NCBI GenBank assembly: GCA_037178675.1
Contig: JAYMGJ010000156.1
Coordinates: 35,530 to 99,529, forward strand
DNA: 64,000 bases
Reading direction: 5' to 3'
Source of the DNA: Scleroderma bovista
Taxonomy: Eukaryota > Basidiomycota > Agaricomycetes > Boletales > Sclerodermataceae
The position numbers were made by a program, and so were the translations under genes. The notes below the pieces were generated by a model. That model was not told the DNA's origin, made no database searches, and worked only from the letters and a program-made list of their open reading frames with translations. This document shows positions 34,373 through 44,503 of this stretch, in pieces; the first letter of the stretch is position 1, and each line of letters starts with the position of its first letter.

Positions 34373-35918
34373 TCAGAGTAAAGCATCCAGCTCTTCTACG
34401 TTTTCGACGTGGCCGGACTTGGTGAAATTCTTGCGTGCGACAGACTCCAAACCTTCTCCGGCATAGGTTACAAGTGGCGAGAGTTCGATTTCCACGCCAT
34501 CTTGCACACGGGCACCAGCTCTCTCCAAGAAGCGACGGTGTTGAGCCAAAAGATCACGTCGGCTAGTGTCAGGATCATCGGATCCGGTACCTGGTGCATT
34601 TTTGAGGGGGCTGAATTCCTCATTACGTGCCACCTCCAGCACGGCGAAGCGCTTGGTGTAGGGGAACACGTCGAAAACAAACATTTCGAGCTTCATGCCG
34701 TTAGGCTTGGAAGGTTTGATTGGATCCCCAGTCTCCAGGTGGACGGTGGGGATCTTTTTGTGTGCGATGTGGAATGCGAGGTCGCTCTCAAAGGACTCCA
34801 CTGAACGTAAAAAGGCGGTGGTATAGAAGTGGTTGGCGATGTTAGCGGCATTGAACATGAGGTGGCCTGTCTCTGAGTTCCGCAACTCAGCCTGGTCGTT
34901 GGTGATCTCTGAATACTCGACCACGCTGAACTTGTCGCCGCGACGTGCAACGACGCCGACGGACTCGGATGGTGAGGATTTGGGCACCACCTTGGCAGCG
35001 CAGTCTGCCTGCTTGGTGATGCAGTAGCCAAGAAAGACGGGATCGGCGACCTTGACGAGACAGTTGTCCACGCAGTATGCATGAACATAAAGTACGCCGC
35101 GCGTAGACAGGTCGGAGAGTACGGTGCGCGACTTGTCGGTGGATGAGAGTGGGGCTCGAGTGGCAGCATATAGACCACCATTGCCATCAGGCGCGACAGC
35201 GACACGCGAGGGCGTCGCGAGCATGATTTTGCCATCCGTGGTTAAACATGGAAGAGTACCTAAGATGCGGCTCGAAATTAGCTCTCGGAGGGGACTGTGA
35301 ACGGCAAAAAGAAGCTTAACCCTGTTCGAAAATGACGACGTTTTTGGGATGGAGACCAAAGTACTTGTTCTTTTGGAAGAAAGCTTCGGTTTCCTTTCGA
35401 GTAGGCCCGCTTGTCATGACATACCATGGGATGGCGACGGAGCCCTTGGGCTTGTCGCACTCGGACTCTGCGACGGACTGGAGACGAGCGATGCGCTCTG
35501 CCTGATACTGGAAAAGAGACTTGTGGGAGGGGAGGCCGATGTCGTAGCAGCCCTTTGGTGCTGAGCTGCCGAGCCTGGTCCCTTGACCGCCTGCCATCAA
35601 GAGCACGCCGACCTCGCCACGGGCGATGGCGCCGAGGCCAGCCTGGCGCCACTGGGACTCGCTGGCAGGGTTGTTGACAACAGACTCGCAAGCCTCGACG
35701 GGGAGAGGCTCGATCGCATCAGTGACACGGGATGGATCAGATAACTCTTTCTCCGCATCGACGGCTTTTCTGTATATTTTGTTTACTCTGTCTACGTCGA
35801 TGGAGGCCAGCTGCTGGACGAGGGCGTTGCGCTCGCCATCGGAGAGGGAGGGGAAGAATGCGAAGAGGTGGTCCTGCCCGGCTGCCTGGTATTTGGTGCG
35901 GATGGTATCTGCAGCCAT
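34373..35918 (-). CDS. UAP1: UDP-N-acetylglucosamine pyrophosphorylase
   Basis: It makes UDP-GlcNAc from UTP and GlcNAc-1-phosphate, the precursor for chitin, N-glycans and GPI anchors. The start chosen is MAADTIRTKYQAAGQ at 35918. The nucleotide-binding signature is LLMAGGQGTRLGSSAPKGCY, followed by GLPSHKSLFQYQAERIARL and IPWYVMTSGPTRKETEAFFQ. An intron near 35275-35322 joins VIFEQG to TLPCLTTDGKIML. Later segments include NGGLYAATR, YVHAYCVDNCLVKVADPVFL, VVARRGDKFSVVEYSEI, FNAANIANHF and MKLEMFVFDVFPYTKRFAVL, all family hallmarks. It ends VENVEELDALL at 34373. Complete. Confidence 0.95.
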
Positions 35919-36322
35919 GGATGAGATGAGATGAGAAAACAGCGTACTTCCATTTTGGGACAACTACACTTTTGTGCTATTATTAGCAGCACGCTAGCCG
36001 ATCTGACAGAACATATCACGACATCATTTTCATGCGAGTGGCTCTTCTCTTCGCTCTGCTGCCCGCTCGCCACCCAGCCCATCCCCAGAACAGCCCCGTC
36101 GAACCGTCTGCCATGGCCTCTGCGCACGCCCCCGACGGCCCTCTTCTGTCGTCCTAGGGGTCAGGAGACGGGGGATGCGTTCCCCAAAAAAGACCCGATG
36201 AGCACAGTCGACGAAGCGTTCCATAATTTGATCAACGTGATCCCAATCCCAACTACTATAAAACCCATGGTCCCACTCGTCTCCTCCTTCCCATCCTCTC
36301 TTTCACGCTCCTTTCATGCCCC

Positions 36323-37897
36323 ATGTGGACCCCCACGCGTCTCTCCCTTATTGCCGTCATCGGCCTCACTGCCCTTCCCTTCACCCTCTCCTTCACCCCG
36401 GGCTTTCCCTATGGCTCGCAAAAAGTGCGAGGTGTCAACCTGGGGGGCTGGCTCGTCCTTGAGGTCGGTTTTCTTGACCCTCCGATGGTTTCTGCCTCTG
36501 ACCCGTCCTACCTCAGCCCTGGATCACCCCCAGCCTTTTTGACAACACAGGTAACAATGCCATCGTCGACGAATGGACGTTCTGTCAGTACCAGGACTAC
36601 AACACGGCCAAGAACGTCCTCCAGAACCATTGGGACACTTGGATCACCGAAAGCGATTTTGCCGCCATCGCTGATGCAGGGTATGTTCATCCCCATCTAT
36701 GCCGACACCTCTTACACGCGGCGTACAACAGCTTAAATCACGTCCGACTCCCCATCGGCTACTGGGCGTTCGACATCGGCCCGGGTGAACCATACATTCA
36801 AGGTCAACTCACCTACCTGAAGAAAGCAGTTCAGTGGGCCAGCCAACACGGCTTGAAGCTTATCATTGATCTCCACGGTGCTCCTGGCAGCCAAAACGGG
36901 TACATGCGCTTAGCCACTTTTATTTTTGTCTCGTCGTTGACCACTCCATCACAGCTACGATAACTCCGGACACCGAACCACCCCAACTTGGCATTCGAAC
37001 CAAACCAACATCAAGCGCACGAACAATATCATTAAGACACTCGCTTCCATGTTTGCCGGTCAAGAGAACGTTGTTCCCGCTATTGCCCCCCTGAACGAGT
37101 AAGTCCCCTTCCAAACACTTGTATTATTCATCCGTTGACTCTGTATAGGCCAGCCGGTTACCTCAGTAATGATATCCTTACTGCCGTCAAGCAGTATTGG
37201 CTTGATTCCTACGGTAACATCAGGTGCGTATTGTGCCGGCTTCCATCTCATTGGCATTCACATGGGGAAAAAAATAGATATCCCTATGGCACCTCCCAAC
37301 AAAGCAACACGTTGGAGCTGATTCACGACGCATTCCAGCCTCTCAGCTACTGGAACGGATGGGAGATCCCGCCCAACTACCAGGGTGTAGCCATGGACAC
37401 CCACATCTACCAAATGTTCTCCAATTCCGTAAGGCTTTTCTGTCCATGCATAGCTGGCATCCAAAATTAATTGTGCCCAGGATGTCGCCAGGACTGAACA
37501 GCAGCACATCGACGCGGCTTGCCAGATGCAAGGCTCCCTGTCCAGCTTCGACCTTTGGATTGTCGTCGGTGAATGGACGCCAGCAATGACCGACTGTGCC
37601 AAATACCTCAACGGGCGGGGCTCTGGTGCCCGTTATGATGGTTCATACCCTGGCTCCACTTATGTCGGCAGCTGCAATGGCTTGACGGGGAGCGCATCAA
37701 CCTTCAGCTCAAGCTACAAGTCCTTCCTTCGCAAAATGTGGGAGGCACAGGTTATTTCTTATGAGAAGGGTGATGGATGGCTCCAGTGGACTTGGAAGGC
37801 GGAAAATGCGGACGAATGGTCGTACCAGGCTGGGCTTGCTAACGGATGGATACCCCAGAACCCCACGAACCTGAAATACCCTACTATTTGTGGTTGA
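36323..37897 (+). CDS. EXG1: Secreted GH5 exo-beta-1,3-glucanase
   Basis: This is a glycoside hydrolase family 5 enzyme (Exg1-like) that trims beta-1,3-glucan in the cell wall. A signal peptide is visible (RLSLIAVIGLTALPFTLSF). Conserved blocks are KVRGVNLGGWLVLE|PWITPS across the first intron, NHVRLPIGYWAFDI, GLKLIIDLHGAPGSQNG, the acid/base Glu in IAPLNEP, and the nucleophile Glu in LWIVVGEWTPAMTDCAKYLN. The C-terminal block contains YEKGDGWLQWTWKAENADEW and ends NPTNLKYPTICG. About seven short introns occur. There is no transmembrane or GPI signal, so the enzyme should be released or loosely wall-bound. Complete. Confidence 0.94.
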
Positions 37898-38490
37898 GAT
37901 CATTCTCACTCCTTAGATTATTGATACCCAATAGCTTCGTATACAACCACCTATTGACAAGTTGGCCACCGCTAGTTTTCAGAAAATTACACTATTCCTT
38001 TAGCAACAATTTTCTGTATACAAGGATTCAGTATTCTCTGAGATAGTAATAACTGTGACAAGTAAAATCGTTGTTGGTCACAAACCGGTGGGTGAAGTAG
38101 CTGGTCAGCCCAGATGGCTCCCGAGATGGGGCGGAAGTCGAGGTTTGAGCAAGTGGCACCTCAATCTTCCAATCCGCAAGACTCATGAAGACTGGACACC
38201 TTCATACCTTCTCGCCACATATATATTGCCCATATATAATCAATCTAATAGTCATTCATTTGATACTGCACATCAATAGATAGCATGATATGGGTTCATG
38301 TATTACCCCAGCACGGTGGATGTCCATTGTCCACTGGCTACGCGAAATACATGATCTGATTTTCATCGGCAGGACTTCAGAACATTAGTAATATTTTGTG
38401 ACTGGCCAAGTATGGGGGGTGGCAAACTCGGTGATAGGTGACTGTAATAGATCTCGATTGTGGTTCAACCCAGATTGTGTGTTGTCAGTG
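37898..38490. other. Intergenic gap between convergent genes
   Basis: This is an AT-rich stretch between the stops of the glucanase and the processing peptidase gene. No conserved open frame, RNA gene or repeat is visible. It probably contains both 3' untranslated regions. Confidence 0.45.
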
Positions 38491-40117
38491 CTAAGCACTA
38501 GCAATGCCATATTTACGGAGTGTCGCCTGCCAATCATTTAATTCGCCTCTACCCATGGTCACGATGGTAGCCTTGTTTCCGGATTGAGGCCCAAATATCC
38601 GTGTTGCAACCCGGCGAATAGTCTCAGGAGTGACTTTGTCGATGGCTGCAGTCATGTCCGTGATGGGTATCTTGCGGTTGTGCACCAATACCTAGAATAG
38701 CGTGTCAGCATCCATGGAAACTCGAGCGAATGACTAATTACCTGGCGACCCAGGTCTTCCACTTCGACCGCACGACTTTCCAGCGCCATCATCAAGCTCG
38801 ATTTGAGCTGGTTCTTGGCCCTCTCCAGTTCCACTTCCGGTACACTCTGGTATATCAACAAACTCAGCTGATGTACGAGATGCGGCAAAATCTGGCCCGG
38901 CGCGCTCCCTCTCTGCTTTGGCACGTCTGGAACAAATGAAGCAAACAACCCAAATAGCGACGAGTCAGAATAGATGTGGTGGAAGGATGCACAGTGGTCT
39001 ACTTGTGGGAAATGGTTGAGGATGTGGGTGTACAGCCGAGAGTACATTCCCTTTCCGGGTCCGCCTGCTGAGAAACTGCCCCCGCCACCCAACAGCACCT
39101 GCATCGTCGCGAGTGCATAGATGTCGTCGTCGTGTATGCCAACGCCCTCAAAGGCAAGATAGAGGTGGTCAAACTCTTGCGTAAGGCTCGGAACATGTCG
39201 AATACCGCCAATGTAGTATGATCCCGGGTTCAGTACACTGGGAGCGTCGACGGAAGAGTTGGGATAGAGATATGATGCTGCACGGGTGAGTGATTTGTAG
39301 AGCGAGGGCTGTGGGCCAGGGAGAAGATGCGGGGGAAGTGCTGAACTGTTCGACAAGCGGGGAGACGAAGGGGAAGGGGAAGCTGTAGCCTTGAGCGATG
39401 AGAAGTACTTTTCGGTTAGCTCTACGAGCTGCTCGTGATGTATTCCTGCACCGGCAACAACCATGCGTTCCGGACGGTACCAGTTGGCGATACATTGCCG
39501 AAGGTGGTCTCCGGTGACGAGGTCAATTTGATCCTCTGGACACATGAGAGGGCTACCGAGTCCTCTGCCACCATAGGCGACCTCGTGCAGAACTTCTGGG
39601 AGGATCATCTCTGGCTTGTTGTTTATTTCGCGTATCTCGTACCGAGCAGCATCCCGCTGGAGCTGGAGCTCTTCTGTCAGGAATGCAGGGTCGAGGACAG
39701 TTTCGGAAATAAGAGATAGTGCGAGGGGACTGGCACGGTCAAAGTGGGAGGACTGATACATGATAGTTTCACGAGCGGAAGAGGCCATGATTTGGCCACC
39801 TAGTCTGTCCATTGCTGTAGCCATGTCCTCTGTCGAGCGCGTCCGGGTACTCTGGATGCACAAGGGTGAAGAGCAGTTCTCGGGAATGCAAACGAACCGA
39901 CCTTGAACGCCATCCTGTCCAAAAAATGGCTAGCTCCAGATGATGATGAGTCCTCATACCGAGAGCCGGCGTCGATGTAGAGACCAATTGCAGAAAAATG
40001 ACCCGGAGTTGATTCGGTAGCAACACGGATCTTGTTTGGGAGCGTAGTGAGCTGCAGTGGAGGCAGCGTTGCCTGCGAGAAGTGTCGTCGCAGTGTTGGC
40101 AGGACTGCTTTGCTCAT
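38491..40117 (-). CDS. MAS2: Mitochondrial processing peptidase, alpha subunit
   Basis: This is the substrate-recognising subunit of the matrix presequence protease. The start [15 protein letters not shown] is itself presequence-like. The M16 fold starts [12 protein letters not shown] and has [12 protein letters not shown] where the beta subunit has the zinc-binding HFLEH. The missing second His and Glu mark the non-catalytic alpha subunit. The flexible glycine-rich loop [20 protein letters not shown], needed for substrate binding in this family, is present. The last exon reads [20 protein letters not shown] and ends [10 protein letters not shown] tRNA gene sits immediately upstream, leaving only 29 bases between it and the ATG. 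Confidence 0.92.
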
Positions 40118-40136
40118 GACTGTCGAGGAAAGAAAG

Positions 40137-40142
40137 AAAAAA
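40137..40142 (-). terminator. RNA polymerase III terminator of tRNA-Cys
   Basis: Six consecutive T on the minus strand start four bases after the tRNA 3' end, preceded by TTTG, a standard pol III stop signal. It lies within the presumed 5' leader of the MAS2 gene. Confidence 0.7.
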
Positions 40143-40146
40143 CAAA

Positions 40147-40218
40147 GACCCCACCGTGATTTGAACACGGGACCCTGCGATCTGCAATCGCATGCTCTAA
40201 CCACTGAGCTATGGAGTC
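40147..40218 (-). tRNA. tRNA-Cys (anticodon GCA), no intron
   Basis: The 72-base minus-strand sequence folds into a full cloverleaf. The acceptor stem is GACTCCA/TGGGGTC with one U-G pair. The D stem is GCTC/GAGC, and the anticodon stem TGCGA/TCGCA closes the loop TTGCAGA, which reads GCA. The T stem CCGTG/CACGG closes TTCAAAT. The A box overlaps the D arm and the B box is GTTCAAATC. It lies 18 bases downstream of the TSF1 stop and 29 bases upstream of the MAS2 ATG, all on the minus strand. Confidence 0.93.
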
Positions 40219-40236
40219 ATTATGATTGTCTTTTGT

Positions 40237-41253
40237 CTACTCGCCAACTGTCCATTTTGCGAACTCTACAACCTCGACACCACCCGATCCCATTCCCTGC
40301 TCCCGGGCCCACCGCTCCAATCCTGCCTGCACACTTTCACTCGCACCCTGCCCTCCAAGCATCATAAATGGCTGGTTGTACAACGCCGTTTCATCGTCAT
40401 CCGTAGAGCGAACAGAACGCGTGTCAAAGCCAGCAATCTGACGGCCAACCGCTCGCTCCAGCTTGCTCAGCTCCTGCACGAACCTCTCCGTCTCCATCCA
40501 CTTAACCAGGTTAGGGGATTTCAGTCCAAGGACTGCAAGCGAGCCAATGCGGCCCTGGAACGCCGAACCAGTAGCGCCATGCAGATAGGAAGCGAGACGG
40601 AGACCAAGCGTGCCAGTACTCTCTCCGCGAAGAGGACCATGCACCGCTGCAACAGCTCTCTTCAGGGTGACTTTCTCCCCTACTTTGGCAATGAGATCCC
40701 GGATCGAGCTAGACACAGTCGCGGATGTTTGCGCGTCAGGTTTATTTTGTGAAAGTAGTGGAGCATCCCCAAGGACATCCAACGAGCATGGCACAATGAA
40801 GTGTCCTGAGTTGCTGTCCTCTTCCGTTATGAATGCAGCCGTGTGTGCAATGTCAGCTGCCAATTGTCCGAACAATTCATTCCTCCCTACGAAGTCCGTC
40901 TCGCAGTTGAGCTCGATCATGGATGCGCGAATCCCTCCCCACCCGTTCACCGCAGTGCCATTCGAGAGGACACAGACAGACACGAGTCCTTCCCGCGTCG
41001 CCCTCCCCTCCACCTTGGCAGCTTTTTGCGCACCCGATACTACGAGATCCTTCTCCAGCCATATCAGAGCACCTTGTACATCATTGTTGGCAGCCGCCAA
41101 TGCTTCCCGGGCCTTCGAAATTGGAACGTCTGTAAGCTTGCGCAGCTGCGCTACCAACTGTAGGGACGCCTTTGGTGCGGTAGAGTAGGAAGACCTTGCA
41201 GAAAGAAGCCGAGGGAAGACGGGCTTCGGTCGTCCACAGAGGGCAGATATCAT
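40237..41253 (-). CDS. TSF1: Mitochondrial translation elongation factor Ts
   Basis: This is the guanine nucleotide exchange factor for mitochondrial EF-Tu. The ATG (MISALCGRPKPVFPRLL) opens an Arg/Ser-rich presequence (SARSSYSTAPKAS). A UBA-like domain follows (LVAQLRKLTDVPISKAREAL, NNDVQGALIWLEKDL). The core contains the signature IELNCETDFVGRNELF, the residues that contact the EF-Tu switch region. A later segment reads VGEKVTLKRAVAAVHG. The C-terminal part contains QELSKLERAVGRQIAGFD and ends VVEFAKWTVGE. No introns are evident, unlike most neighbours. It is divergent from NAF1 with 105 bases between ATGs. Confidence 0.92.
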   Translation of the reverse strand: MISALCGRPKPVFPRLLSARSSYSTAPKASLQLVAQLRKLTDVPISKAREALAAANNDVQGALIWLEKDLVVSGAQKAAKVEGRATREGLVSVCVLSNGTAVNGWGGIRASMIELNCETDFVGRNELFGQLAADIAHTAAFITEEDSNSGHFIVPCSLDVLGDAPLLSQNKPDAQTSATVSSSIRDLIAKVGEKVTLKRAVAAVHGPLRGESTGTLGLRLASYLHGATGSAFQGRIGSLAVLGLKSPNLVKWMETERFVQELSKLERAVGRQIAGFDTRSVRSTDDDETALYNQPFMMLGGQGASESVQAGLERWAREQGMGSGGVEVVEFAKWTVGE

Positions 41254-41358
41254 GGTACATTCAACTCCCCTTGCTACATAAAATTTCTGACATCGATGTA
41301 TCACGTGACTATGTAGTCGACTAGATGTCAAAAAAGTACTGATCGACTCGCTTTCGTG
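41254..41358. promoter_or_regulatory. Short divergent promoter between TSF1 and NAF1
   Basis: There are 105 bases between outward-facing start codons. It contains a CACGTGA hexamer-type E-box near 41302 (palindromic core CACGTG is seen as TCACGTGACT). Whether it is used is unknown. Confidence 0.35.
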
Positions 41359-43115
41359 ATGGACGTCGAGTTCAAAGAGCCGCAGACAATCCCACAAGAC
41401 TTGCTTCTCATTCAAGACATCGTTGCCACCACACACCGCGTTGCACACCGTCCACCCGAGGCTGATGAACATTCAAGTGACGACGACTCAATTGCTAGTT
41501 CTCATAATGAGAGCGACAGCGAGGTGGAGGTAGCTGCAAACCTCATGCCTTGTAGGGAAGAAAATGTACAACAATCGTAGGTCGTCCGCATACCGGTGAA
41601 ATGATTCATTTCCACAGCATCCTTACAGTGCATTCACGAATGGACATCCAGACTCATCCTCAGATTCGGACTCGGAATCAAGTTCGGGAGAAGACTCTGA
41701 CGTGGAAGTCGCACAGAAAGAAGCTCTGGTATCCACATCACATGGATATGCCTCTGATGCCGAATGCGATGAGCTAGCAGCCCCGGGTGACATCGGGTAT
41801 GCCCACTCAAAGAATGAGGTGGTCGAAGCAGACATCGTTGTCCCCGATATCTCCCAAGTTGATCCGAATGATGTTCTGGAGAAGCTCGGCGAAGTAACGA
41901 GCATTGTCGGAAATGTCGTGATTGTGAAAGGCCTTCCTGCTGACAATGTCAAGACATTGGCGGAACGCGCACTCGACGCCGAAACACTACTCGTGTTTGA
42001 GGACAGACAGGTTCTTGGTTATGTACGTCTGTTGTCGCCTTTCTCAAGTGATGACTGACGTGGACTAGATATACGAAACGTTCGGACCCACGTCACAACC
42101 TTTGTATCAAATAAAATTTAACCAAAAGTATCCCCTGGACATTGAGAAAGTTCGAATATCCCGCGAAATATTCCATGTCCCACAAAAGAGCAAGTACGTT
42201 TTTGTCGATCAGCTGAAAAGGCTACGAGGAAGCGATGCTAGTAATATCCACGATGAAGAACCTGCAGAGGACGAACTAGAATTTTCGGACGACGAAAAGG
42301 AAGCTGCCTTCAAGCAGCAGCGTAAAAAGAGGTTAGCAAAGCTCATCTCTTCCCGATTATACATCCGTGACGCATGTCTTAGGCGACAGCAATCTGTTGC
42401 GTCATCAAGACAGACTACTCCTGCGCCGTCGGAGCAGATGTCGGACCACATTTTCTATGGATCGAATCCCTACGATGCACATGGGCCATATGATGATGAC
42501 TATCGCGTCTCTGGTCCATCACGGCAGCCTCCCTTGCCTTACGACGATCCATACGCCGAACCCACTCATGAAATGATGGACCAAGAACCTGATGATTCTG
42601 CCTCAGGACGATTGCAGTCGTCCGCTGAAGGGAGACATTTCGAGGCGCGTGGGAGGGGTAGGGGTCACCGAGGTCGTGGCCATGGCCGTGAGGGGAGGGG
42701 ACACAGAGGTCGGATGCAGCGGGGTCGACCAGGACGGTCTCGAGGGAGTACCGCATCCAGGGAACCGAGTGATCTCAATTATTACCCACCGTCCTTGGCA
42801 CCAGGTACACCCGAGGATGCAGCGGTTGAGCACTTTGCGAGCAATGCCCCCATGTACTCGTCGACTCCCTGGAGCTATCAGCAACCCGGAAGTCTTCAGT
42901 CACCGAACTACCAGCTTCCTGTTCAACCGCACATCAATCCTCGCTTCGCATCTGCTTTCGGAATCACGCTACCGGCCAACATTGGGCAGTGGAGTTCCCA
43001 ACAAGGGCAGCAGGCAGCGCCTTATTACATGGCACAAGGCCAACAAAATTGGGGTGCTCCGTGGCCACAGCCTGGAGACGATTCGGTCGATGGAGATACA
43101 TATTCGCCGATGTAG
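41359..43115 (+). CDS. NAF1: H/ACA snoRNP assembly factor Naf1
   Basis: This is a nuclear chaperone that loads the dyskerin/Cbf5 complex onto nascent H/ACA RNAs and is later replaced by Gar1. The N-terminal part is acidic and Ser-rich (DEHSSDDDSIASSHNESDSE). The Gar1-like beta barrel reads LEKLGEVTSIVGNVVIVKG, DAETLLVFEDRQVLGY, and after an intron IYETFGPTSQPLYQIKFNQ. The conserved helix after it is VPQKSKYVFVDQLKRLRGSD. The C-terminal half is an RGG-like Arg/Gly/His stretch (RGRGHRGRGHGREGRGHRGR) followed by a Pro/Gln/Tyr-rich tail ending DGDTYSPM. Complete. Confidence 0.9.
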
Positions 43116-43713
43116 TTCCGGACATGATGCAATGGCCATTTCTGCCTGGAATCTCCGCTGTGAGCGAGCGAGGGTAGCGATGGCACAACGGTAGCCATGT
43201 GGCCCATGCTCTAAATCACACGCTTGACCTCTCCACCATTGCACGCCATGACTTTTCAAGTGCTTAGAGTGTGCTTGGGTGCCAAATCACTCCGATAATG
43301 GCCCTGACCGGACCTTCTCAAGATGGGCGCAAGTTTGGAAACATGCCGTGAACTAAGGGAATCGTGACAATGCACCCCATGCATGAAATATTTCCGTCCA
43401 CCGATGTGATCCAAGCGTGCCCCACTTCCTCATGGTCTTCTACTAGAGGATTCTAGCTGATGGGGACGTCTGAAGAGCAGTTGTGTCCACCCTCTAATTC
43501 CATCGCCCTCAAATTGGATGGTGGTGCTGGAATTCGTGGGTGGACACGAGGAGGGAGTATGCACATGCTTGAGGACTAACTGAATAGACCCATTCCTCCA
43601 ACTTGGTCAATTGCCATCTCAGTGTAACATGTACTGCGTATACCATTTATCGCTGCAGAGTGCTAGTTGACCCATGTGGTAAGCGAGATGAAGTACTGCA
43701 ATTCTTAGTCTCG
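43116..43713. other. Intergenic gap, nothing assigned
   Basis: No family-like frame, tRNA or repeat is visible between the NAF1 stop and the ACT-protein start. Short frames here overlap the NAF1 3' flank only. Confidence 0.4.
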
Positions 43714-44206
43714 ATGCCTCCACTTGCCAATCACCCATCATTGCACCTACAGGTTTTATCACAAACATTCGAAGTCAAACAGTACCCCTGTAGTAATGAC
43801 ATCCCTGCAGAAGTTCTGGATCAGTTAAAGATCACCTTGAGTCGATCTGGCCTGTTCTCGCTGACCCGCACGGACGAGGAAGTTTCCGTCGTTGGCGAAG
43901 CGCATGCAGGTGAAGGGCGTTGGAGATGCATCAAGATCATGGGGCCAATGGACTTTGATTATTGTTTCTGTGTTTTCTTAGCGGCACCTGACTACATCGA
44001 ACCCAGGACTAACGGGTGTGATCTGCACCACTGAAAGAGGCGGAGATCCCGGTGTTCGTTACTTCCACTTGGTTTGTTCTGGAATGCATCCGACGTGGCT
44101 CCCGCTCATTGAATCCCCAAGGAACACGGACTATATCTTGGTACCCACGGAGAAACTTGACGATGCCATCGCAGTGCTGAGTCTCGATGGTTGGAAATTC
44201 ACATAG
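43714..44206 (+). pseudogene. CASTOR-like ACT-domain protein, apparently damaged
   Basis: The start MPPLANHPSLHLQVLSQTFE leads to SRSGLFSLTRTDEEVSVVGE and WRCIKIMGPMDF. These are typical of the tandem ACT (ACT_7) proteins related to the CASTOR arginine sensors and to bacterial amino-acid-binding ACT proteins. The continuation GLTGVICTT lies after an AG acceptor near 44009, but the expected donor after MDF(G) reads GATTATT rather than GT. A second break occurs at about 44032: the frame must change to read LKEAEIPVFVTSTW. A normal intron (GTTTGT...CCAAG) then joins to NTDYILVPTEKLDDAIAVL and the end at DGWKFT. Two lesions in about 30 bases suggest decay or assembly error. Family call is good; functionality is doubtful. 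Confidence 0.6.
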
Positions 44207-44503
44207 ACTTTGTATCGTAGTGGATCTTGTGCCATTTTAACACTGGCTTATAATAGTCGGTTTCGCGATGCCACAGTCACTGGAGATACTTTGTGAGAGT
44301 TGGTGTTCGACCGGGTCAAGCCAATTGGTCCTCGCAAGGGTATTAGCTACAGTCTTCACAAAGTCTTCAGTTGTCGTTTGAGTGGCATGTACAGTCGCGT
44401 TCGGTTCGGCGACCAGGGTGCTTCGCGGACCCTGGTTGGCAGTGGTGTGAGGGCATACAGATACGTCAGTTTACATGCTGACGGCTTTTCTTGTCTTCCG
44501 TCC
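44207..44503. other. Short intergenic gap
   Basis: No separate gene is supported. An open frame from 44300 overlaps the first exon of the next gene and is out of register with it. Confidence 0.35.

Noticed and set aside
43140..43260. Possible second tRNA downstream of NAF1
   Set aside because: A GGTAGC-like and a GAGGTCAAGC-like piece suggested a tRNA, but no T-loop GTTC box or acceptor stem could be built.
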